A stretch of 47,193 nt of DNA from Planctomycetota bacterium. GTDB taxonomy: Bacteria > Planctomycetota > JAPUJT01. Position numbers and translations under genes: made by a program. Below, one piece after another: positions 9,011 through 17,151 of the stretch. Location: assembly GCA_027296055.1 (NCBI GenBank), contig JAPUJT010000031.1, positions 1 to 47,193 of the forward strand, read 5' to 3'. Position 1 is the stretch's first letter, and each line of letters begins with the position of its first letter. Under the pieces are notes generated by a model that was not told the origin of the DNA, did no database searches, and worked only from the letters and a program-made list of their open reading frames with translations.

Positions 9011-10300
9011 GTGGACAGTTTACCAAGACCTACCGATGCCCCAGGACCATCCTGTCCGGATGAAGTGATTGGGAGGTTCGCGAGCTTGGCCCACGAGATG
9101 TGGGAGGTCGACCACAAATCTGCGAACACGATTCTGGAGATTCTCCGCCGGGAGCCGGATGCGAAGGCTCTGAGGGAGGACGACCTACACGTGATCGTGA
9201 GGCCGGTCGCCGCACTTGAACTTAGACACACCGCGGCCGACTTTGCCTCGGCCAATGGCAAGGCCAACGCAAGGGAGATTATCGCCTTTCTCCGTCGCAC
9301 GACGGCCTTCCACCTCGTTGGCGAAGCCGACGCCGCAACCATAATCCAGCTCGGGATTGTGAACCGCGAAGGGCTGCGCACCATCCAGGCCACGGATCTG
9401 ATGGCGACAAAATACTCGGAGCCGGAATGGACTGTACCCGGGATCATGGCGGAAGGGGTTACGATTCTCGCGGGCCGCCCGAAAATAGGTAAGTCATGGA
9501 TGGCTCTAGGAATCTCCCTGGCCGTAGCCTCTGGGGGCATGGCCGTCGGGAGTATCCCAGTGAAGAGAGGTCGGGTCCTGTATCTTTCGCTCGATGATCG
9601 ATCAGACCGCCGAATCCAGAGACGCATCAAGAAGCTGACCGAGATCGATTCGGTTCCGGACCTCCTCGAAGTTAAGGCGGACTGGCCACGCTTCGACTTC
9701 AGGGACCGTGGGCTGGAGGAACTCGACGCCTGGCTGATGCTGCATCCCGATACGCGCCTCACCGTCATCGATACGCTCGGCTGGGTGAAGCCTATCCGTT
9801 CCCGGGGCGGAGACCCCTACACTGAGGACCACGCTGCGATGGCGGCTATTGGCCAGCTTTCCGAGAGGAGGCGGATCTCGATCCTGGTAGTTCACCACCT
9901 TCGGAAGGCGGATGCGCACGACCCCCTCGACATGATCAGCGGGACTCACGGCCTCTCCGGAACGGCCGATGGGATCCTCATCGTTACCGGACTGCGGGGC
10001 TCAAAGGATAAGGTTCTCCACGTCACAGGGAGGGACGTCGAGGAGCAGGAGAAGGCGATCCGCTTCGACCCCGCCTCCTGCTCTTGGACCATTCTGGGGG
10101 ATGCGGAGGATGTTCGCCGGAGCGAGGAGCGCAAAGCCGTCATCCGGGTCCTGGGAGGAGCCAGGGAGCCCCTCTCGCCTAAGGATATTGCTGACGAACT
10201 GTGCGAGGAGGTCGCATCGGTCCGGATGAAACTCTCACGGATGTGGAATGCCGGCGAGATCGATAGGCCCGAGAGAGGCCAATATAGACTCAAGGCGTAG
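9011..10300 (+). CDS. RepA-like AAA_25/RecA-fold ATPase
   Basis: A 429-aa protein with a RecA-like ATPase core of the RepA/AAA_25 type, as in hexameric replicative helicases of plasmids and satellites. Walker A lies in ILAGRPKIGKSWMAL (about residues 155-165), a Walker B-like strand in RLTVIDTLG, and a sensor-like ILVVHHLRKAD and SGTHGLSGTADG follow. The C-terminal ~70 residues (AREPLSPKDIADELCEEV) form a small winged-helix-like domain. The N-terminal ~130 residues are not recognised. GTG 9011 has no clear ribosome site, so the start is uncertain; the upstream leader contains two hairpins. With nearby repeats, it suggests replication of the excised element. Confidence 0.8.
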   Translation: MDSLPRPTDAPGPSCPDEVIGRFASLAHEMWEVDHKSANTILEILRREPDAKALREDDLHVIVRPVAALELRHTAADFASANGKANAREIIAFLRRTTAFHLVGEADAATIIQLGIVNREGLRTIQATDLMATKYSEPEWTVPGIMAEGVTILAGRPKIGKSWMALGISLAVASGGMAVGSIPVKRGRVLYLSLDDRSDRRIQRRIKKLTEIDSVPDLLEVKADWPRFDFRDRGLEELDAWLMLHPDTRLTVIDTLGWVKPIRSRGGDPYTEDHAAMAAIGQLSERRRISILVVHHLRKADAHDPLDMISGTHGLSGTADGILIVTGLRGSKDKVLHVTGRDVEEQEKAIRFDPASCSWTILGDAEDVRRSEERKAVIRVLGGAREPLSPKDIADELCEEVASVRMKLSRMWNAGEIDRPERGQYRLKA

Positions 10301-10306
10301 GAAGCC

Positions 10307-10389
10307 GTTACATCCGTTGCGACGTTGCTATTTGGATTCTTGGCCTGAGGGATGGGGAGAGCGGAACGCAACGATCTAACGGTTATAAC
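10307..10389. repeat. Imperfect inverted repeat of 9-bp-spaced CCGTTA-like hexamers
   Basis: The arm at 10307-10328 contains CCGTTA/CCGTTG/ACGTTG-type hexamers about 9 bp apart. The arm at 10368-10389 holds the complementary CAACGA, TAACGG, TAACGG series. About 15 of 22 positions match as an inverted repeat. It begins a few bases after the RepA-like stop codon. It may be a protein-binding array (origin or operator) or a weak terminator. Confidence 0.35.
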
Positions 10390-10474
10390 GGGGTCGGCAC
10401 AATCCCCATGAGTGCCACAGAATGCCGCCTAGCCAGGACCACCCCTGTCTATCTAGACGCAGACGCATGGTCGC

Positions 10475-10987
10475 TCAGGGCACGAAGCGTATGATTCGGG
10501 ACCTAGGATCCGTTGGAGGTGCGGGGCGAGGGACCTCGACACGAGGCGGATATCCTATCTCGAAAGTCGCGTGCCCTACGTACTTCGTCCCCCACTGGAC
10601 CCGGAGGCGGTACAAGTGGCCACCGTGCTCGTACATGATGCTGTCCTGGTCCGGGACCTCCTCGTAGCTCGCCACGTGGCCATCGATTCTCCGGCCCCCA
10701 TCGAACTGGGGCTCCAGCCGTCTCAAGAAGACTCTCCAGCGAGGCGCTGAGAAATCCAGCCCCGGCACAGCGAGATTGCACTCCGCAATTAGCTTCCGCT
10801 CCTGAGGGTCGTTCAGCGGGTCGAACCCTCTGGCGAAGCACCAGACGCAGCGAGGGTCTCTCTCACGCTGCCCGACGGGCGACAGTACCCCGGCCGTGAT
10901 CTCCGGACACTCCGGGCACCGGTGAATGTCGCGCAAATAGTACGTGCGACGGCTCCTCGGCGATTCGCCGCGTCGTCCTCGAGCCAT
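10475..10987 (-). CDS. Hypothetical protein with paired CxxC motifs
   Basis: A 170-aa frame on the minus strand, not recognised. CPEC (about residues 24-27) and CVWC (about 47-50), with a nearby His, could form a zinc ribbon. The rest (LDFSAPRWRVFLRRLEP, HGGHLYRLRVQWG) has plausible protein composition but no known motif. It faces opposite to the RepA-like gene and away from the repeat cluster at 11026-11085. Coding status is moderately supported only. Confidence 0.4.
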   Translation of the reverse strand: MARGRRGESPRSRRTYYLRDIHRCPECPEITAGVLSPVGQRERDPRCVWCFARGFDPLNDPQERKLIAECNLAVPGLDFSAPRWRVFLRRLEPQFDGGRRIDGHVASYEEVPDQDSIMYEHGGHLYRLRVQWGTKYVGHATFEIGYPPRVEVPRPAPPTDPRSRIIRFVP

Positions 10988-11025
10988 TCTCGACGCCCAC
11001 CCGCCAGTGCTATCCTAAGAAACCT

Positions 11026-11085
11026 ACCGCAAAACGGACCGCAAAACGGACCGCAAAACGAAACGCCAAACCCTCCGCAAAATCG
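11026..11085. repeat. Short tandem repeats (CCGCAAAACGGA), iteron-like
   Basis: CCGCAAAACGGA occurs at 11026-11037 and 11038-11049, with a one-base variant (CCGCAAAACGAA) at 11050-11061 and a diverged copy CCGCAAAATCGG at 11074-11085. The 12-bp period is close to a helical turn. The array lies 725 bp downstream of the RepA-like gene, just upstream of the minus-strand CxxC gene. Iterons of a replication origin or a repressor operator are both possible. Confidence 0.55.
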
Positions 11086-11096
11086 GCGCTGCCAGT

Positions 11097-11444
11097 CTAC
11101 CACGGCCACCGACACGACGATCTCGGTCGCGGTGCAGGCAGGGAATGACAGCTCGCCCTCAAGCATGTATGACGCGACCACTCCCGGCTCGATTCGTTGC
11201 ATGACCGACGATACCGGCAAGGTCGCTCTTGTTGGCGCCTTCGTCGTCCGCCCTCGGTCCCGAATGCCCAGTCAGAGAGGTCTCGGCTCCTCCGCGTGGT
11301 CAAATAAGCGCCGGTAGGAAGCCGGCATTTCGTGAGGATCGCCTCCAGCAACATATCCCTGCCTACGCGGTGCGATCCAACGAGCAATACAAAGCCGGCG
11401 AGTTTCTCGGGGGAACAAACTCGGATCGGTGGAAAGCCAGTCAC
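11097..11444 (-). CDS. Possible small last gene of the restriction operon
   Basis: A GTG at 11444 overlaps the stop of the upstream STAND-like ATPase by 4 bp (GTGA). The first ~65 residues look protein-like: LAGFVLLVGSHRVGRDMLLE resembles a P-loop strand-loop-helix with Lys replaced by Arg, and LPTGAYLTTRRSRDLSDWAF follows, faintly reminiscent of nucleoside-monophosphate kinases. The remaining ~50 residues are Arg/Cys/Ser-rich and unconvincing, while other frames over 11010-11200 look more coding-like. A longer gene broken by frameshift is therefore likely. I assign no function. Confidence 0.35.
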   Translation of the reverse strand: MTGFPPIRVCSPEKLAGFVLLVGSHRVGRDMLLEAILTKCRLPTGAYLTTRRSRDLSDWAFGTEGGRRRRQQERPCRYRRSCNESSREWSRHTCLRASCHSLPAPRPRSSCRWPW

Positions 11445-13081
11445 TTCGAGCTGCGTGGGCCTCCTGCCTTTCCCGGTCCTCCAGACGACTTAGCTTTGGC
11501 TCTATGGGATGGGCCGCGAGTAGTCGCAAGGTCACGGGCGAAGCTCTCGCAAAGGCCGATCGCTGAAAGACAGAATGCAGATGCGATTGCAACCGACAGG
11601 GTGCCCTCTTCCTTGTGCTGGCCAAAGTCGCCTACGGACTGAAGATGGTCAACGAACAGGTATGTAGGTTTTGTCACGAATTGGGACACCGGGGCATGGT
11701 CCTCGGTCCCCGTAATCCGACGGAGTATGTTGCACTGCTGGCCGCGCCTTCGAGGTAGCTTGCCGAGCGCGTCGAATGTTATCCCGACAAACTTCCAGCC
11801 TGCCGGTAGCGACTTGTCCGCGGGGAGCTCTGCCTGCCAGATGAGATCTAGAGCTCGTTCGGCGATGCTCCGGGCCCACACCACAGAATTTCGGGGCTCA
11901 GGCTGCAGTTCGCGGATAGCGCGTTCGACGTACCCCCGCAGCTCCGGATCCACTCCCGGGATCTGAGCAAGGCGGAGCTCCAGAAGGCTGCGTATGTTGC
12001 CCTCGAAGCGTGCAGTGTCGCCGAATAGGCGTTGCAAGTTCGCGACTTCCGCGGCCTGCTGTTGCGCGAAATGGGCCATCAGGCGACACGACGAGCGAAG
12101 CCTGTTTCCAGAGGAACTGGCAAAGCCCCGCAGTTCGAGAACGCGTCGGCGGTCGTCCGGCACTTCGGAGAGTGGCAGGTCGCGGCTGGCGAGCGCGGCC
12201 AGATCGGACTGGAGTTCGATCGGACAATCATCCCACAAGGCAGCGAGTAGCTCTCGTCGTTCCTCACCTGTCGCCTCTGCGAGGCCATCCACATGCGGTT
12301 TGGAGAGCGTCACGCCTTTGCCCGCGCCTTCTAGGAGTCGCTCGACGAGCGCCGCTGCCAGGACTGGAACGCCGCCGGTCCAATTGACGATCTCCTTAAG
12401 TCCTGAGCCGTCCAGCCTTACGCCCTTGGTATCAAAGGGTTCCAGGAAACCCTTCCAGTCATGTTTCTCGAAACTGCCGACCTGTAGCGGGGAGTCGTAG
12501 AAGATCTCCCAGAAGTCCGATGTTCGAGATTCCTCAGTCTTGCAGAGCTCTCTAAGCCTGCTTCGGCTGCCGGTGACGAGACGAAGGCTCGGCCTTTGAG
12601 CGAGAGTTCGCATGTCGTCCCAGAGGTTCCTCGTGATGCCGCTCCCGGCGAGAACGTGGTCAAACCCGTCGAGTACGGCAAGCAAGCGAAGCCCCTTGCT
12701 CTCCATCTCATTGAAAACGAGATGGAGAAGGTCGTGCGGTCGTTCGCCTTCGATATCCAGGTACTCGGCAAGTTCCGCCTGTACCGGCTGGAGGGCTCCC
12801 TTGACCTGATCCGCGAATTGCCGTCGGAATTCGTCATCCGTTCGCGGGGTGCTATGACGGAGATCCCAGTAGAGCGAGGTGACGTAGTGATCGCCGGCGA
12901 CCTGGAAACTCGATGCGAGGTGGCTCAGCAGGACGGACTTTCCAAACAACGGAGGACCCACCACGCACATATGGTCCGGCGTCGCCTTGGTCAAGTGCCG
13001 ACAGAGGTCGTCAAACAGACGCTCGCGTCCAAGCATTTTGGGGATGCCCACACCGAGGACTTGGTACGGGCTGTCACTCAT
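11441..13081 (-). CDS. STAND/AAA-type ATPase, partner of the fusion protein
   Basis: A 546-aa P-loop NTPase. An entry MLGRERLFDDLCRHL precedes Walker A GPPLFGKS (residues 42-49). The Walker B strand is LRLLAVLDGFD (131-141), with Gly where the C-terminal ATPase of the adjacent fusion protein has Glu (LDEFD), so hydrolysis may be impaired. The GS(R)SR and GGVPVLAAALVERLLEG stretches match the later part of STAND-type ATPases. The C-terminal ~130 residues are helical (KPTYLFVDHLQSVGDFGQHK … SAIGLCESFARDL) and recall HEPN/DUF4145-like helical domains. The ATGA overlap with the fusion gene argues for coupled expression and a complex. No effector domain is certain. Confidence 0.85.
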   Translation of the reverse strand: MSDSPYQVLGVGIPKMLGRERLFDDLCRHLTKATPDHMCVVGPPLFGKSVLLSHLASSFQVAGDHYVTSLYWDLRHSTPRTDDEFRRQFADQVKGALQPVQAELAEYLDIEGERPHDLLHLVFNEMESKGLRLLAVLDGFDHVLAGSGITRNLWDDMRTLAQRPSLRLVTGSRSRLRELCKTEESRTSDFWEIFYDSPLQVGSFEKHDWKGFLEPFDTKGVRLDGSGLKEIVNWTGGVPVLAAALVERLLEGAGKGVTLSKPHVDGLAEATGEERRELLAALWDDCPIELQSDLAALASRDLPLSEVPDDRRRVLELRGFASSSGNRLRSSCRLMAHFAQQQAAEVANLQRLFGDTARFEGNIRSLLELRLAQIPGVDPELRGYVERAIRELQPEPRNSVVWARSIAERALDLIWQAELPADKSLPAGWKFVGITFDALGKLPRRRGQQCNILRRITGTEDHAPVSQFVTKPTYLFVDHLQSVGDFGQHKEEGTLSVAIASAFCLSAIGLCESFARDLATTRGPSHRAKAKSSGGPGKAGGPRSSK

Positions 13082-16000
13082 CGCTCATCCTCCGGCGTGC
13101 TTGAGTCGAATCCGTCCCTATGGCCGTCGCGATCGCCACTGCCGCCTGGCATCCCGCGGTCGAAGTCCCTTTCGTCGTACCCGTCAGTATCGCCAACCCC
13201 CCATTCCTCGCTCTTACGGACCGCCTTTTGGCGCTGGTCCTGGAAGTCGATGTTCAGGCGTATCCAATCGGCCATGAGCGGTACTGCGAGCACGTATGCC
13301 GAACCCCGCGTCGTACTGCGAAGTTCGAGGAGCTCAAGCTCGCGGAGGCGCTCTACGTCTACTCCCAGGCGGTCGTCGCGAGGCAAGGCGATCCCGTGCT
13401 CCTCAAGCTTCGTCTCCAGCAAACTCAATGTGATGGGATCGGGTTCCCCTTCGAGCCGTTGGCAAAGGGCCAGAACCAGGCGACTTCGTTCGGATCCGGC
13501 GTAGCCCCACAGCGTCCGGAAGTGCTCGTTGTCCTGCACCATCACCTTGGCGGCGGTGTCCACGGCGCTCACCGTTATCGTGCGTTCGTTCGAGAGGGCC
13601 GCGCGCTCAAAGACCCGGTTGCACAAGGACTGAATCAGGAAAGGCTGCCGAGCGCAAAGTTCGACTACACGGTCAGTCGCCTCGGGCACGTAGGTGAGGC
13701 GCCCATCAACTGGCCGGGTCACGAGGAGGCGGGCGTCCTCCATTGGGAGTTCGCTCACAGGGATACGGTGGCCTAATCCGAATAGGGCTGACCAATACTC
13801 CTCCCGCAGCCGCTTGAGGCGGCGGGAGCCGGTGAGAATGGCCGACAGCTCCGAGTACGTGTGGAGCAGGTAACGGATGTTCTCAGGGACCTGTGGGCTT
13901 GTGATGCCAGCATCAATGCCCTCCTGGAGCTTGTCGAATTCGTCGAGCATGAGGAGAAGGCGGCGCGGACTGGCCGCCTCCAGGACCGCCTGCAGGTACG
14001 ATTCAAACACCTCAAAGGGACGGGTACTGGAGAACTGGGTTGACAGTCCCTTCAGGAACTCGACCTTGAAAGGCCTGCCAGGATCGGGAGGATCCATGTC
14101 GGGAAACCAAACCTTGAGCCCGGCATCGTGGGCGGCCCAGCCAATGTCGCGAGCCATGAGTCTGAAGACCTCGTTCGTAGGCAATCCGGCCTTGTTCTCG
14201 TGGCCCTCGCCCCCCTGGAACGAGCAGTTCACTACGATCCATCCCTGGAGGACGTTGGGAGCTTGTAGGCGCCTGAGAATTGAGGTCTTGCCGGTTCTCC
14301 GGTTCCCTTCCAGGAGGATTACGTTGGCCCTGTGGCTGGTTGGGAGTTGGCGCTGGATCTTGTCGATAATGTCCTGGCGGCCGAAGAACATCTCCTCTCT
14401 GTCAATTGGGCTACCGACAATGTACGGGCTGGTCCCGAGTTCAGCGAGGCGGACGGCCTGCCGTGTCGAGCGGACATCGACGGCCAATGGCACTTCCCCG
14501 GACACCGGTCGTCCATCTAGGCGGTCTGCTTGCCACTTCAGCTGAAAGCGGAATGTCCCGGTCTTGGGTTGAGCGGGTATCTTCGCCGAAATACTGAGCG
14601 ACTGGCCCTCGGCCAGGTACGCGCAACGGGTCGATCCGACATCCGGTGTGGTGGTGACCGAGAGGTTTCGGATCGCAAGAGACGAGAGGTTCTTGAGCCG
14701 GACCTGGACCTCGCCATCGATTCCAGCCACAACCGCATTAGGTTCAACGGTCGGCTCTATTCTCAGATCTTCCAAGATCAACTCCAGTTCACGCTCGACG
14801 ATCCGGGAGATCTTCAGCGTGACTTCTAAGGCAGTGTTGATGGCGGGCAGCGACGACTCTCCAAGAGCCGACTCCGCATGTTCCAAGTGGAGCTTTGCAC
14901 TGCCGAGGATCGCCATTCGCCCAGACCCCTCGGGCACTTGTTTGAGACCCCGCAGATTGGCCGCGGCTTCAGCGAGATGCATCAGCCAACGAGCAAGGAT
15001 GGGCATGGTTTGGACTTGCGAGTGCGCGACCAGATTACGAAGAACTCCGATGGCATTAGTGATTCGCTCCAGGATCACGAGGGGGTCGGTGGCCTGCGGT
15101 GATTGCCTTAGCTCTTGTACATAGGAAGACTCTTCGAGCCAGACAAGAACCGGGTCTTGGCTGCTGTCCGTCAAGATACGGACAAGCGTGCCTAGAGGGT
15201 CGGTGCTCTCTGCCGTCACGTGCTGGACAACGCGCTCCTGGATCGGTAGCTCTGGGACAGGAACGGGAATGTGTCGTAGCGTTCGCACTGAGAGGTGTTG
15301 AATCGTTGCCCCTCGCGCGTGACCGCTGAACCACTTTTGGTAGGCATCGGAGGCCAGTAGGCATTTCAGAAACTGTGGAGAGATCCGGTCTCCAGGGCGC
15401 AACACGACGAGGCTCTTCGCGGCAACTGCCCCGATTGCGCCCGCCGACTTAGACACAATGCCTAGCTTCCCTATAGTGCCAGACTTCGTGAGCAAGATGT
15501 CTCCGGCGCGCAACCGGTGCTTCGGCTTCACTCGTGGGCTGGCATCCCTTGTAAGGAAGAGGGAGGGGGATGGGGCACCCGAAGGGGTTACATCCCCAAC
15601 ACGCACGAGACCAGTGAACACTGATGGATCGGTCCTAACCAGAGTCGTGACCGATTTCCCGTAGGTGACGCCCGCAAAAACCTCCGCGACCTCGCTGAGT
15701 GGGAGCACTACGATCTCGGCTTCCGCCTCGCGGAGCGCTCTGAGCGAACGCGACAGGGCTTCTTCGCCTGTTCGCTTGGCGACTAGTTCCCAGTCTCTTG
15801 TCGCGAGCTTCTTGACCGGGGCTTCCCAGAGGCTGCCGCTTGTTACGCCGCTCCGGTATTCATCGGCGATACTATGTGCCACTGCGATCGCCTTGTCACG
15901 ACTGAGCGCGTCATCCGGTCGGGGAGAGGGCCATTCCTGCACCTGCAAGAACCGTACGGCCTGCTTGGCTCGTTCTCGGCGGAAGAGAACCAGGCTTGTC

Positions 16001-17151
16001 TTGATTCCCGTATAGGGCTGGAAAGCTCCCGCAGGCAGCGAGATCACTCCCTCGACGCAGTAGTCTGAGAGAAGCTCCTTTCGGACCATCCGGTCGGGAC
16101 CAGTCCGGAATAGAGCGCCTTCCGGAAGTGCGATTACCGCACGACCACCCCGACGAAGGGAGCCCATCACGTGCTGGAGGAACAACGTCTCGAGGTTGGT
16201 TGCCGGCACGGGGAAGTGGGCCGCGATCTCGGGCTGAACTCGTCCTCCCCACGGGGGCACTGCGAGGATGCATTCAAATCCCTCGGAAGACCGGTCCCTT
16301 GCCATGGGGCGCTCCAAGGCGTCACCGAGCTCGAGTCCGGGATGCTCGATGCCTGCCAACACGACCCGCGCAAGGCCAACGCTGTATGCGGACGGGTTAA
16401 TCTCTACCCCGAACACGCTTTGGTGCTGGACATCTGTCCAGACCTTTGGGGGCATCTGCAGCGCCTTTTCGCGGAGCCTGCTCGCTACCGTTGCGAGCAG
16501 TCCGCCTGTGCCGAAGCACGGGTCGTAGATGCGCTCGCCCGGAGACGGCCCCAGAAGATCCACCATGAGCTCGACCACAGGCCGCGGGGTCGTGTACTCG
16601 CCCCACATTTTAGGAGCGATTCCGCTGGCCTGCTCGACAAGGACCGCAAGGGCATCCCCTGCTGCCTGCCGGCCGCTGATGGTCTCCAGATCGAAGTCCT
16701 GGCCCCACTGGACGAGCGCTCCGATCGTCTTAGGAGACGCGTGTACTAGGCTCTCGACGACAGGGACCAGCCGCTGCAGAGTCTGCCCGAGCATCCCACT
16801 GGGCGCGTCGCGCAGGCCGGGCAGGACCTCTCCCCGCAGGAAGTCGAGGAGACTCTCTCCGCGAAGGTCGCTCCACGAGGTCCAGTGCTTTGCTCGAGGC
16901 AGTGCGGGGCGATAATCGTGCCCATCGAAATCGGCCACGGCTTCCTGCTCGGCGTCGACGTGGTCGGCCCAACGGAGGAGGAGTATCGCCGCCAGCGGAG
17001 CGATCACCCACTCCAGCGGGCGGTGGCTCCCCCCCTGGTCCCGGATTTCGTCGAGGCGGGCCCGCAAGTTGGAAACTGGAGATGTGTGCTCAGCCTGCTT
17101 CACGTGCCGACGGTCTCCACTGCGATCTGCATATTCATAGTCCTCCGGCAA
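13078..17151 (-). CDS. HsdM-like/half-HsdS/Ig-like/STAND ATPase fusion protein
   Basis: A 1357-aa multidomain protein. Residues ~100-420 are clearly related to the HsdM encoded two genes upstream: YDPCFGTGG (209-217, SAM motif I), LFLQHVM, RGGRAVIALPEGALF and SLPAGAF. Motif IV, however, reads VPPW (298-301) instead of NPPY. Residues ~480-650 resemble one type I target-recognition unit ending in VPELPIQERVV. A helical part (~655-795) contains RNLVAH (705-710), matching the HEPN R-x4-H pattern. An Ig/CARDB-like beta domain follows (~800-895). The C-terminus is a STAND-type ATPase: FFGRQDIIDKI, Walker A GNRRTGKTS (~949-957), Walker B LLMLDEFD (~1066-1072) and a winged-helix tail. The start is TTG within the hsdS 3' end, or possibly GTG 17103. 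Confidence 0.88.
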   Translation of the reverse strand: MPEDYEYADRSGDRRHVKQAEHTSPVSNLRARLDEIRDQGGSHRPLEWVIAPLAAILLLRWADHVDAEQEAVADFDGHDYRPALPRAKHWTSWSDLRGESLLDFLRGEVLPGLRDAPSGMLGQTLQRLVPVVESLVHASPKTIGALVQWGQDFDLETISGRQAAGDALAVLVEQASGIAPKMWGEYTTPRPVVELMVDLLGPSPGERIYDPCFGTGGLLATVASRLREKALQMPPKVWTDVQHQSVFGVEINPSAYSVGLARVVLAGIEHPGLELGDALERPMARDRSSEGFECILAVPPWGGRVQPEIAAHFPVPATNLETLFLQHVMGSLRRGGRAVIALPEGALFRTGPDRMVRKELLSDYCVEGVISLPAGAFQPYTGIKTSLVLFRRERAKQAVRFLQVQEWPSPRPDDALSRDKAIAVAHSIADEYRSGVTSGSLWEAPVKKLATRDWELVAKRTGEEALSRSLRALREAEAEIVVLPLSEVAEVFAGVTYGKSVTTLVRTDPSVFTGLVRVGDVTPSGAPSPSLFLTRDASPRVKPKHRLRAGDILLTKSGTIGKLGIVSKSAGAIGAVAAKSLVVLRPGDRISPQFLKCLLASDAYQKWFSGHARGATIQHLSVRTLRHIPVPVPELPIQERVVQHVTAESTDPLGTLVRILTDSSQDPVLVWLEESSYVQELRQSPQATDPLVILERITNAIGVLRNLVAHSQVQTMPILARWLMHLAEAAANLRGLKQVPEGSGRMAILGSAKLHLEHAESALGESSLPAINTALEVTLKISRIVERELELILEDLRIEPTVEPNAVVAGIDGEVQVRLKNLSSLAIRNLSVTTTPDVGSTRCAYLAEGQSLSISAKIPAQPKTGTFRFQLKWQADRLDGRPVSGEVPLAVDVRSTRQAVRLAELGTSPYIVGSPIDREEMFFGRQDIIDKIQRQLPTSHRANVILLEGNRRTGKTSILRRLQAPNVLQGWIVVNCSFQGGEGHENKAGLPTNEVFRLMARDIGWAAHDAGLKVWFPDMDPPDPGRPFKVEFLKGLSTQFSSTRPFEVFESYLQAVLEAASPRRLLLMLDEFDKLQEGIDAGITSPQVPENIRYLLHTYSELSAILTGSRRLKRLREEYWSALFGLGHRIPVSELPMEDARLLVTRPVDGRLTYVPEATDRVVELCARQPFLIQSLCNRVFERAALSNERTITVSAVDTAAKVMVQDNEHFRTLWGYAGSERSRLVLALCQRLEGEPDPITLSLLETKLEEHGIALPRDDRLGVDVERLRELELLELRSTTRGSAYVLAVPLMADWIRLNIDFQDQRQKAVRKSEEWGVGDTDGYDERDFDRGMPGGSGDRDGHRDGFDSSTPEDER

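Noticed and set aside
11026..11085. Tandem repeats considered as a CRISPR array
   Set aside because: The units are 12 bp, directly adjacent, with no spacers and no cas genes nearby.
13078..17151. Fusion gene as an assembly or frameshift artefact joining separate hsdM, hsdS and ATPase genes
   Set aside because: It is one continuous frame of 1357 codons with plausible linkers and domains (helical and Ig-like) between modules, and normal overlaps with both neighbours. An error would be expected to break the frame, not to join it.
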